Assembly (NCBI GenBank): GCA_905221605.1
Contig: CAJNDS010002584.1
Location: forward strand, 257,257-321,256
Source: Symbiodinium natans
Taxonomy: Eukaryota; Sar; Dinophyceae; Suessiales; Symbiodiniaceae
Length of the DNA: 64,000 nucleotides
Direction of reading: 5' to 3'
Shown: positions 26,201-38,200 of the stretch, piece after piece
Position numbering within the stretch: position 1 is the stretch's first letter
Layout of the letters: every line of letters begins with the position of its first letter
The notes under the pieces: generated by a model
The model's input: only the letters and a program-made list of their open reading frames with translations
Database searches by the model: none
Told to the model about the DNA's origin: nothing
Program-made: the position numbers and the translations under genes

Positions 26201-29200
26201 TTTACGTTTCCCGCTGAGAAAATGAGACGTTTCCCACTGAGAAAAAGAGACAATGATGACAATAAGGAAAAAAGATCACCTGCCTGTATTTTCAGACCTG
26301 TCCGCTGCATCTTTCCCTTTACATCGCAGATTGAAGGAAAGCAAAAAAGTCAGAGGGAAGAATCCCTTTCCCTATCTTTCCCAGTACATTCCTTGTGCTT
26401 TCCATGTTCTTTGGAATTGCTTTGTTCTTCAGCAAGGAAAAGCGCAACTTCCCTCTCAATTTCATGTTTCCATTTCTCCGATGTCTTTTTCAGAAGATGA
26501 AGAACTAGGAAAGAATCATTTCCACACATTCCTCTATTCCTACTGTCCGGAGATTGGCAAGCTTTCGGAAGCTCTGGTCTCTAGTCACGCCTGACCAAAG
26601 TCAACTTCCCGTGCGTGAGGGCCATATGTGAGGGGCCAGGAGGGGCAGAAAGTCCGGAATATGGTAGTGTTTCGAGTTTCAAAATCGTTTCCATAGTTTC
26701 AAATTAGTCTCAAGTCAGTTTCAAACTAGTTTCAAAATCCAGTTGAAATATCGCTGTTAAGGAGGAGCTGCAATTTCTGTCCGCGCTTGTTGAAAACCAG
26801 AACCTCTAGAGATTCCTGCATTTTTTGCAATTGCGCCTAGAAAAACGCAGTTTCCCCTTAACAACGATTTTGCAACTGGATTTTGAAACTGTTTTGCAAC
26901 TAGTCTGAAACTACAGAAACGAATTTGAAACTTGAAAAACGCAGCATTTCTGCTCCCTGGCGCTTGGCCACGCCCAAGCAAGAGGAGGCCAGAAGCTGCG
27001 GCTCGCGAAACACGCCTGGATCGAAAAGTGCACCTCCGACTTTCTTCCCAAAAGCCATTCCAGCAACAACTCTTGCCAAGGCAGCCACGCAATCACAAGT
27101 CAGCAAATTATCTTGTCTGAGACTGTGTCTCTTCTGAGTTTTTCTATTCCTATCTCTGCGTCCTTTCTCCTTCTCACTTTTCCTTTCACTTTTCTTTTGT
27201 CTCTTCTCACTCCAACCAAAAGGGAAATCGCAAGGGAGTCATATAGGGAAAGGAGACAACGTTAAGAAATAAGAAAGAATCATTTCCATATTGTCCCCTA
27301 TTCCTGTCTCTAAATCTGTAGATTTTTCAGAATGGAAGGAGGGCTTCTTTCTCCCTCTCACTTTTCCTTTCGCTTTTCTTTATATTTTCTCACTCCAACC
27401 AAAAAGACAAGGGAGAGAGGTGGGAGATATAAAGCCCTTTACCTTCCCAAGACAGAGAAAAGTGACGAGAATCAATCAGGGAAACCTGGCTCCTAATCTC
27501 CTCGGTTTCCGCTCTTTCCTCGTTATTCTCTCTTCCTTTCTTCTCTGCTGGCGCTTGCATTCTTATCAAAATATGAAAGTTGCGGGGGCATCCCTTTCAC
27601 TTTCTCCCTTCTACGGGCACTTCACTCCTTTTTTCCCACTATCTTCTTCGATCTTCCTTCCGAAAAAATTCGAAAAGGAAGCGATAGACCAGGGTGAAGG
27701 AGCAGTTTCCATCTTCGTTCCCGGCACCTTCTTATTCGTTCTTCTCTCTTATTATCTCTTTGTTTCTTTTCTTCCGCCCAAAACAGGAATTGCCGCAGGG
27801 CTCTCTCTCCTAATCTTTCTTCTTTACTCATATGGGAATGATAAAGAAGAAGAAATGAGAAAGAATCATGAGCTCTTCTTTTCGTATCTCTTCAGCATTT
27901 TCAGCATGGAAGGCGGGCCAGAGGCGAGAGAGTGCAAAGGGAAGAGACGCGAGAGATCAATGGGGACAAGCGAAGGGACGTGCGGGGAAAGGAGGGACAG
28001 CCCGGTCGAGACAAGCTCCCGAGAACCTGCGTGCAGGCAGGTGATCTTTCTTCACTTATCTTCATCATTGTCTCATTTTCTTAGTGGAAACGTAGAATGC
28101 AAACAAGATAAAAGAAAGTCAAGGGAAGAAAGAGAAGGGTTCCTTTTTGTGGTGAGAAGGTAGTCGGAAAGCAAAAGGAGACTCCTCTTTCATTCTGTTT
28201 ATCCCTGCCTCTTATAGTCTTTTTCGGAAGGAAGAAAAAAGAAAATATGCGGATAGGAAGGGAGCCTTTCTTGGGGGTGGCAGGATGCGTACGGTATGGG
28301 GGTGGGGGTTGGGGGTTGGGGTGGAGCAGGGGCCATTTCTAGGACCAGCGTTGGCAGCCATGCAGGTCGAGGGATGAAGAATGTGACCAACACCAATGGG
28401 GCCAGGAGCCATGGGTCCAGTGGGGGGGCGGGGTGCGTGGGTGGTGGGGGTGGGGGTTGGAAGTGTGGAAAGGGTGGGGTGTTGGGGGTGGGCATGACGC
28501 CAGGAGCAAGGGGCCCATGACAAGCACGGGCGGCGGGGCAGGGTGCGTGCGGGGTGGGGGTGGGGGTTGCGGGTGGGGGTGGAGCAGCTCAAGGGATGAA
28601 GAATAGGACCAGGGTCCATGAAAAGCATGGCGGGGTGTGTGGGGGGCTTGGGCAAGGGGAATGGGGGAGCGGGTGCGTGGGTGGTGGGGGTAAGGGCGGA
28701 GGGGAGCCGTGGGGCCAGAACCCACGGCGGGGCAGGGTGCGTGAGGGGTGTGAGGGGTGGAGAGTGGGAGCATCGATGGGAAAAGTGAAAGAAATGCCCC
28801 CGCACCTGTCACACAAAGCAACAGAAGAGAAAAGAAAGGAAGTTATAACAGTGCAGAAGGAGGCGAGGAAACACTAGAGGCCGCCCTTCTTCTGTCCGTT
28901 CGAGCGTGACGAAACAAAAGAAATGGAAAGATGAAAGTCGGGAGGGGGGCTGGTAGCTGTTCCTTTCTTTTCCGAACCAGGATTCCAGGATAGCGAAGGA
29001 AATAGTAGGGAAAGGCCCTCTTTCTTCTTTCGTGTTTATTTATGTCTGCACTGTGCAAAGAAAAGAAGGCGGGGACAGGCCGTTTAGAAATGAAAGCAGG
29101 CGATCTTTTCATCCATTTTGGTCACCTTTCTATTTATTGAGCTGTAAGGGGCTCTCTATCTCTCACCTCTCTCCCTTGTCTTCTCCCTTCTGCTTGGAGT

Positions 29201-32200
29201 GAGAAAAGAAAAGTGAAAGGAAAAGTGAGAGGGAAAATGAAGCCCTCCTTCCATTCTGAAAAATCAGCAGAGATAGGAATAGAAGAACTCCGAAGATAGG
29301 AACACAGGAACGTCTGCACATGATTCTTTCTTTTTCCTCCTTTTCTTTCTAGATTCTGGGTTTAGGAGTTAGAGTTTAGGAAATACGGTATAGAGTTTCT
29401 TGTGTAGGGTTTTAGAGTGTACGAATTTGTGGTCAGGGTTCCGGGCTTAGGGTCTGAGATTGCAAGAGCCAAAACATTTATCAGTCCGAAATGAGTTGTC
29501 TAAGTGCATATGCGTGAGACGTTGTTGGAGAAGTAGCTGGGTTGTCTTGGATATGCTAAAATTGATTAATAATCCCAGGCGGTAGCTTCTAAATAGACCC
29601 TATTTTGCTCAGCCACGGGGTGGGGGTAGGGGTTGGAAGTGTGGGTGGGTGGGGGTGGGGGTTGGGGGTTGGGGGTGGCAGGATGCGTACGGTATGGGGG
29701 TGGGGGTTGGGGGTTGGGGTGGAGCAGGGGCCATATATAGGACCAGCGTTGGCAGCCATGCAGGTCGAGGGATGAAGAATGTGACCAACACCAATGGGGC
29801 CAGGAGCCATGGGTCCAGTGGGGGGGCGGGGTGCGTGGGTGGTGGGGGTGGGGGTTAGAAGTGTGGAAAGGGTGGGGTGTTGGGGGTGGGGGTTGGGGGT
29901 GGGGGTGGAGCCATGACGCCAGGAGCAAGGGGCCCATGTCAAGCACGGGCGGCGGGGCAGGGTGCGTGCGGGGTGGGGGTGGGGGTTGCGGGTGGGGGTG
30001 GAGCAGCTCAAGGGATGAAGAATAGGACCAGGAGCCATGGGTCCATGAAAAGCATGGCGGGGTGCGTGGGGGGCTTGGGCAAGGGGAATGTTGCGGAGCG
30101 GGAAGGGCGGATGGGCGGGGAGCGGGTGCGTGGGTGGTGGGGGTTCGGGCGGAGGGGAGCCGTGGGGCCAGAACCCATGGTCCATGAGGGGCATGGGCGG
30201 CGGGGCAGGGTGCGTGAGGGGTGTGAGGGGTAAGGGGTAGGGAGCTGGGTCCATGAGGGGTAGGTCAAGGGGATGGAGAGTGGGAGCATGGGCCAGAGGA
30301 GAGTGGGCGGAGCTGGAAGGGCGGAGGGCGGAGCGGGCGGAGGGCCCGGGCATGCACTGGCGCCCTTTAAAGTCAGCTGAAACGCCACGGGCCAGGAGCC
30401 ATGGGTTCAGTGGGTGGGGGGTGGGGAAGGGGTTGGAAGTGTGGGTGGGTGGGGGTGGGGGTTGGGGGTTGGGGGTGGCAGGATGCGTACGGTATGGGGG
30501 TGGGGGTTGGGGGTTGGGGTGGAGCAGGGGCCATAAGAAGCCACACCCATGGGCCGTGGACCATGAGCCAATGGGGCCAGGAGCCATGGGTTCAGTGGGG
30601 GGGCGGGCCCATGACAAGCACAGGCGGCGGGGCAGGGTGCGCGCGGGGTGGGGTGGGGGTTGCGGGTTGGAGCATGGCGGGGTGCGTGGGGGGCTTGGGC
30701 AAGGGGAATGTATGCGGAGCGGGAAGGGCGGATGGGCGGTGGGCCAGAGGAGAGTGGGCGGAGCTGGAAGGGCGGAGGGCGGAGCGGGCGGAGGGCCCGG
30801 GCATGCACTGGGGCCCTTTAAAGTCAGCTGAAAAGCCACGGGCCAGGAGCCATGGGTTCAGTGGGGGGCGGGGTGCGTGGGGCGTGGGGGTAGGGGTTGG
30901 AAGTGTGGGTGGGTGGGGGTGGGGGTTGGGGGTTGGGGGTTAGAAGTGTGGAAAGGGTGGGGTGTTGTTGGGGGTGGGGGTTGGGGGTGGGGGTGGAGCC
31001 ATGACGCCAGGAGCAAGGGGCCCATGACAAGCACGGGCGGCGGGGCAGGGTGCGTGCGGGGTGGGGGTGGGGGTTGCGGGTGGGGGTGGAGCAGCTCAAG
31101 GGATGAAGAATAGGACCAGGAGCCATGGGTCCATGAAAAGCATGGCGGGGTGCGTGGGGGGCTTGGGCAAGGGGAATGTATGCGGAGCGGGAAGGGCGGA
31201 TGGGCGGGGAGCGGGTGCGTGGGGGGTGGGGGTAAGGGCGGAGGGGAGCCGTGGGGCCAGAACCCATGGGTCCATGAGGGGCATGGGCGGCGGGGCAGGG
31301 TGCGTGAGGGGTGTGAGGGGTAAGGGGTAGGGAGCTGGGTCCATGAGGGGTAGGTCAAGGGGATGGAGAGTGGGAGCATGGGCCAGAGGAGAGTGGGCGG
31401 AGCTGGAAGGGCGGAGGGCGGAGCGGGCGGAGGGCCCGGGCATGCGCTGGGGCCCTTTAAAGTCAGCTGCAAAGCCACGGGCCAGGAGCCATGGTTTCAG
31501 TGAAAGGCGGGGTGCGTGGGGGGTGGGGGTAGGGGTCGGAAGTGTGGGTGGGGGGGGGTGGGGGTTGGGGGTTGGGGGTGGCAGGATGCGTACGGCATGG
31601 GGGTGGGGGTTGGGGGTTGGGGTGGAGCAGGGGCCATATATAGGACCAGCGTTGGCAGCCATGCAGGTCGAGGGATGAAGAATGTGACCAACACCAATGG
31701 GGCCAGGAGCCATGGGTCCAGTGGGGGGGCGGGGTGCGTGGGTGGTGGGGGTGGGGGTTGGAAGTGTGGAAAGGGTGGGGTGTTGGGGGTGGGGGTTGGG
31801 GGTGGGGGTGGAGCCATGACGCCAGGAGCAAGGGGCCCATGACAAGCACGGGCGGGGAGCGGGTGCGTGGGTGGTGGGGGTAAGGGCGGAGGGGAGCCGT
31901 GGGGCCAGAACCCACGAGTCCATGAGGGGCTGGGCGGCGGGGCAGGGTGCGTGAGGGGTGTGAGGGGGGAGGGAGCTGGGTCCATGAGGGGTAGGTCAAG
32001 GGGATGGAGAGTGGGAGCATGGGCCAGAGGAGAGTGGGCGGAGCTGGAAGGGCGGAGGGCGGAGCGGGCGGAGGGCCCGGGCATGCGCTGGGGCCCTTTA
32101 AAGTCAGCTGAAAAGCCACGGGCCAGGAGCCATGGGTTCAGTGGGGGGCGGGGTGCGTGGGGGGTGGGGGTAGGGGTTGGAAGTGTGGGTGGGTGGGGGT

Positions 32201-35200
32201 GGGGGTTGGGGGTTGGGGGTGGCAGGATGCGTACGGTATGGGGGTGGGGGTTGGGGGTTGGGGGAGCTGGAAGGGCGGAGGGCGGAGCGGGCGGAGGGCC
32301 CGAACATGCACTGGGGCCCTTTAAAGTCAGCTGAAAAGCCACGGGCCAGGAGCCATGGGTTCAGTGGGGGGCGGGGTGCGTGGGGGTAGGGGTTGGAAGT
32401 GTGGGTGGGTGGGGGTGGGGGTTGGGGGTTGGGGGTGGCAGGATGCGTACGGTATGGGGGTGGGGGTTGGGGGTTGAAAAGCATGGCGGGGTGCGTGGGG
32501 GGCTTGGGCAAGGGGAATGTATGCGGAGCGGGAAGGGCGGATGGGCGGGGAGCGGGTGCGTGGGTGGTGGGGGTAAGGGCGGAGGGGAGCCGTGGGGCCA
32601 GAACCCATGGGCATGGGCGGCGGGGCAGGGTGCGTGAGGGGTGTGAGGGGTAAGGGGTAGGGAGCTGGGTCCATGAGGGGTAGGTCAAGGGGATGGAGAG
32701 TGGGAGCATGGGCCAGAGGAGAGTGGGCGGAGCTGGAAGGGAGGAGGGCGGAGCGGGCGGAGGGCCCGGGCATGGGGCCCTTTAAAGTCAGCTGAAAAGT
32801 GACGGGCCAGGAGCCATGGGTTCAGTGGGGGGCGGGGTGCGTGGGGGGTGGGGGTAGGGGTTGGAAGTGTGGGTGGGTGGGGGTGGGGGTTGGGGGTTGG
32901 GGGTGGCAGGATGCGTACGGTATGGGGGTGGGGGTTGGGGGTTGGGGTGGAGCAGGGGCCATAATAGGACCAGCGTTGGCAGCCATGCAGGTCGAGGGAT
33001 GAAGAATGTGACCAACACCAATGGGCCAGGAGCCATGGGTCCAGTGGGGGGGCGGGGTGCGTGGGTGGTGGGAGTGGGGGTTGGAAGTGTGGAAAGGGTG
33101 GGGTGTTGGGGGTGGGGGTTGGGGGTGGGGGTGGAGCCATGACGCCAGGAGCAAGGGGCCCATGACAAGCACGGGCGGGGAGCGGGTGCGTGGGTGGTGG
33201 GGGTAAGGGCGGAGGGGAGCCGTGGGGCCAGAACCCATGGGTCCATGAGGGGCCTGGGCGGCGGGGCAGGGTGCGTGAGGGGTGTGAGGGGTAAGGGGTA
33301 GGGAGCTGGGTCCATGAGGGGTAGGTCAAGAGAGTGGGAGCATGGGCCAGAGGAGAGTGGGCGGAGCTGGAAGGGCGGAGGGAGCGGGCGGGCATGCACT
33401 GGGGCCCTTTAAAGTCAGCTGAAAAGCCACGGGCCAGGAGCCATATGGGTTCAGTGGGGGGCGGGGTGCGTGGGGGGTGGGGGTAGGGGTTGGAAGTGTG
33501 GGTGGGTGGGGGTGGGGGTTGGTGGTTGGGGGTGGCAGGATGCGTACGGTATGGGGGTGGGGGTTGGGGGTTGGGGTGGAGCAGGGGCCATAATAGGACC
33601 AGCGTTGGCAGCCATGCAGGTCGAGGGATGAAGAATGTGACCAACACCAATGGCCAGGAGCCATGGGTCCAGTGAGGGGGCGGGGTGCGTGGGTGGTGGG
33701 AGTGGGGGTTGGAAGTGTGGAAAGGGTGGGGTGTTGGGGGTGGGGGTTGGGGGTGGGGGTGGAGCCATGACGCCAGGAGCAAGGGGCCCATGTCAAGCAC
33801 GGGCGGCAGGGCAGGGTGCGTGCGGGGTGGGGGTGGGGGTTGCGGGTGGGGGTGGAGCAGCTCAAGGGATGAAGAATAGGACCAGGAGCCATGGGTCCAT
33901 GAAAAGCATGGCGGGGTGCGTGGGGGGCTTGGGCAAGGGGAATGTATGCGGAGCGGGAAGGGCGGATGGGCGGGGAGCGGGTGCGTGGGGGGTGGGGGTA
34001 AGGGCGGAGGGGAGCCGTGGGGCCAGAACCCATGGGTCCATGAGGGGCATGGGCGGCGGGGCAGGGTGCGTGAGGGGTGTGAGGGGTAAGGGGTAGGGAG
34101 CTGGGTCCATGAGGGGTAGGTCAAGGGGATGGAGAGTGGGAGCATGGGCCAGAGGAGAGTGGGCGGAGCTGGAAGGGCGGAGGGCGGAGCGGGCGGAGGG
34201 CCCCGGGCATGGGGCCCTTTCAAGTCAGCTGAAAAGCCACGGGCCAGGAGCCATGGGTTCAGTGGGGGGCGGGGTGCGTGGGGGGTGGGGGTAGGGGTTG
34301 GAAGTGTGGGTGGGTGGGGGTGGGGGTTGGGGGTTGGGGGTGGCAGGATGCGTACGGTATGGGGGTGGGGGTTGGGGGTTGGGGTGGAGCAGGGGCCATA
34401 GATAGGACCAGCGTTGGCAGCCATGCAGGTCGAGGGATGAAGAATGTGACCAACACCAATGGGGCCAGGAGCCATGGGTCCAGTGGGGGGGCGGGGTGCG
34501 TGGGTGGTGGGAGTGGGGGTTGGAAGTGTGGAAAGGGTGGGGTGTTGGGGTTGGGGGTGGGGGTGGAGCCATGACGCCAGGAGCAAGGGGCCCATGGCAA
34601 GCACGGGCGGGGAGCGGGTGCGTGGGTGGTGGGGGTAAGGGCGGAGGGGAGCCGTGGGGCCAGAATCCATGAGAGGCATGGGCGGCGGGGCAGGGTGCGT
34701 GAGGGGTGTGAGGGGTAAGGGGTAGGGAGCTGGGTCCATGAGGGGTAGGTCAAGGGGATGGAGAGTGGGAGCATGGGCCAGAGGAGAGTGGGCGGAGCTG
34801 GAAGGGCGGAGGGCGGAGCGGGCGGAGGGCCCGGGCGTGCACTGGGGCCCTTTAAAGTCAGCTGAAAAGCCACGGGCCAGGAGCCATGGGTTCAGTGGGG
34901 GGCGGGGTGCGTGGGGGGTGGGGGTAGGGGTTGGAAGTGTGGGTGGGGGTTGGGGGTTGGGGGTGGCAGGATGCGTACGGTATGGGGGTGGGGGTTGGGG
35001 GTTGGGGTGGAGCAGGGGCCATAATAGGACCAGCGTTGGCAGCCATGCAGGTCGAGGGATGAAGAATGTTGACGCCAGGAGCAAGGGGCCCATGACAAGC
35101 ACGGGCGGGGAGCGGGTGCGTGGGTGGTGGGGGTAAGGGCGGAGGGGAGTTGTGGGGCCAGAACCCATGGGTCCATGAGGGGCATGGGCGGCGGGGCAGG

Positions 35201-38200
35201 GTGCGTGAGGGGTGTGAGGGGTAAGGGGTAGGGAGCTGGGTCCATGAGGGGTAGGTCAAGGGGATGGAGAGTGGGAGCATGGGCCAGAGGAGAGTGGGCG
35301 GAGCTGGAAGGGCGGAGGGCGGAGCGGGCGGAGGGCCCGGGCATGCACTGGGGCCCTTTAAAGTCAGCTGAAAAGCCACGGGCCAGGAGCCATGATTTCA
35401 GTGGGGGGCGGGGTGCGTGGGGGGTGTAATTGGACCAGCGTTGGCAGCCATGCAGGTCGAGGGATGAAGAATGTGACCAACACCAATGGGGCCAGGAGCC
35501 ATGGGTCCAGTGGGGGGGCGGGGTGCGTGGGTGGTGGGGGTGGGGGTTGGAAGTGTGGAAAGGGTGGGGTGTTGGGGGTGGGGTGACGCCAGGAGCAAGG
35601 GGCCCGTGACAAGCACGGGCGGCGGGGCAGGGTGCGTGCGGGGTGGGGGTGGGAGTTGCGGGTGGGGGTGGAGCAGCTCAAGGGATGAAGAATAGGACCA
35701 GGAGCCATAGGTCCATGAAAAGCATGGCGGGGTGCGTGGGGGGCTTGGGCAAGGGGAATGTATGCGGAGCGGGAAGGGCGGATGGGCGGGGAGCGGGTGC
35801 GTGGGTGGTGGAGGTAAGGGCGGAGGGGAGCCGTGGGGCCAGAACCCATGGGTCCATGAGGGGCATGGGCGGCGGGGCAGGGTGCGTGAGGGGTAAGGGG
35901 TAGGGAGCTGGGTCCATGAGGGGTAGGTCAAGGGGATGGAGAGTGGGAGCATGGGCCAGAGCTTTGGATGGGGTGGAGTAGGTGGTAGGGGCAATGGGTC
36001 TTCACTGACGCCGCCCCCGGCTGGGGTCGGCGGATATATATGTATGTGTATATATTAAAACAAAGTACAATAATATTATACAGTGGAATAGAGTATCATA
36101 GAACACAATATCGTATAGTATACCTTTGTATCATAAGAATATAAGAAATCGTTATAAGAAAGCGTATATGTATATATTTAATGCTATTTAATGCTATTTT
36201 ATATAAAATTCATAATACACAATACATATTTATTGTTTGTTTGGCGCCGGGCAAGCTTGTTCAACGCGTATGAATCCCTTCCAAACCCATGATGCGAGCA
36301 TTGTGTTTGCAAATGGGGCCCGCTGTTTTTGAAAGCCGGGCAAGCTTGCTTCAAAGCATATGAATATCCTTTCCAAACCAATGATGCGAGCGTTGTGTTT
36401 GCCAATGGGGGGGGGGGCCTGCGCCCCCCCCCAACCCGCCCGCTGTTTTCTTAGTCCCGGCAAGCTTGCTTCAACTTTTTCGCATAATATAACAATACAC
36501 AAAATACAACAATTTTCAAGTATATACAAGAAGAGGCAGCAATATACACGTAAAACAAAAGTAACTTACAACAATTTTCAGTAATTGACCATAGTATTCA
36601 ATAATCGACAACAATATACAATAATATACAAAAAGATTCAATAATATACAACAATATATACAATAATTTTGGAAAATATACAAAAATATGCAGTAATATA
36701 GAAAAGCACAAAAACTCAATGACTTACAATAATGTAACATAGTATACAATAATATACAATAATAGACATAATATACACTAACATACAATAATATACTATA
36801 ATATAGAATAATCTGCAATAATATACAAAGAAAATTCAACAATATACAATACTGTACAGTAATCTACAAAAAAGAGAATAATACACAATAATTTTGAAAA
36901 TATACAATTACATTCAACAATATGCAACAAATATAAAATATTATACAAAAACACAAGAAAACACACGACAATACAGTAATATTCAACAATATGTATGATG
37001 TGCGTGAACCCCCAAAGATATGAAATACAAGTACTAATGAATGAAGGAGAAAGAGGATACAGATAATAAATGGGAAGAAGACTCCATGAAAATATTATTA
37101 AAAGCCTGTTCACGGCCCCAACAACTGCCAGGGATTATTCGCTTATTGACTCGCGGACATAAACCGTGCATTTCCAACACTACTTCTTTGGAAATCTTAT
37201 TACAAGACAATATGCAAAAATATGCAAGAATATACAATGTCATACAATACTATACAAGAATATACAATACTATGCCATAATATACATGCTTCAGAGTATA
37301 CGCATTTTTTGGAAACTTCTAATGCCAAGATGCCAGCATTGATTTGCAGCCTCTGCAAACTCAGAAATGCTGCTATTTACAGTATTTCCAGCCTCTGAAA
37401 TCGCAGAAATTCTGCTATTTTCAGTATTTGCAGCCTCTGGAAACTCAGAAATGCTGCAGTGTACAGTATTTCCAGCTTCTGAAAGCGCAGAACTGCTGCT
37501 ATTTACAATATCTGCAGCCTCTCTGGGAACTCAGAAATGCTGCTATTTTCAGTAGTTCCTGCATAAATGCTGTGTTTTTTCGGTATTTAGAGCTTGCGAA
37601 CGGCCAGAACTGCTGCATTTCTGCGCGTTTACGGCCTCCGCTTCGCTTGCAAGAAGCCTTCAAAGCCTTCAGTAAATTATTTTTTGATCCCAAATAAGTT
37701 TTTTTTTATCCGCCTAGAAAAAAATTTTTTTTGATCCCAAATAACTTTTTTTTTGATCCCCTACCCCACGTTGCAGTCCGAAGGCTCCCCATCCCCATGA
37801 GGCTTGCCCCCAACCATCCAGAACGGCGGAGCAAGCGGCCCGAAAGCCTACAATGTGGGGTGAGCTTTGCTTATTGCATTGCAAGCACTCTCTGCATACA
37901 AAATCGCTCACGCACCACATAGCCAGATTTCATCAGATGTCGCTCTCTCTCTCTCTCTTTCTCTCTTGCTCTCGCTTTTTCTTTTCCCCCAAACAGTCTA
38001 CTGTTGGGGCTCTAAATTTCATTTAAGGATTGCCGACGTTCTGAGGACTGTTGCCGGGTTCCTGGGCTCCCTTTGTCTCCCTTTGTCTCCCTTTGTTGTC
38101 TCCCTTGTCTCCCTTTATCTCCCGTTGTCTCCCTTTGTCTCCGCCGGGTTGCTGTGCTCCTCGACTCCCTTTGTCTCCCTTCGTCTCCCTTTGTCTCCCG

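Noticed and set aside
27291-28163. 290-codon plus-strand frame with hydrophobic stretches
   Set aside because: It lies in the decayed third copy of the pyrimidine repeat. The same position in copies 1 and 2 has early stops, and the hydrophobic look comes from CT-rich codons (Phe, Ser, Leu).
29113-29125. Possible spliced-leader relic (CCATTTTGG)
   Set aside because: Only a short core of the dinoflagellate spliced-leader sequence is present, within an inverted satellite fragment. The rest of the leader is absent.
21434-29345. CRISPR-like or bacterial repeat array
   Set aside because: Units are kilobase-long or G-rich modules without uniform short repeats and unique spacers, and the window is eukaryotic.
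32685-35168. 827-codon Pro/His-rich open frame on the minus strand, and similar 100-400-codon frames over 28.2-36.0 kb
   Set aside because: The G-rich array is open in several frames on both strands at once. The frames follow module boundaries, have no splice context and change with each module loss. They are by-products of stop-poor repeat DNA.
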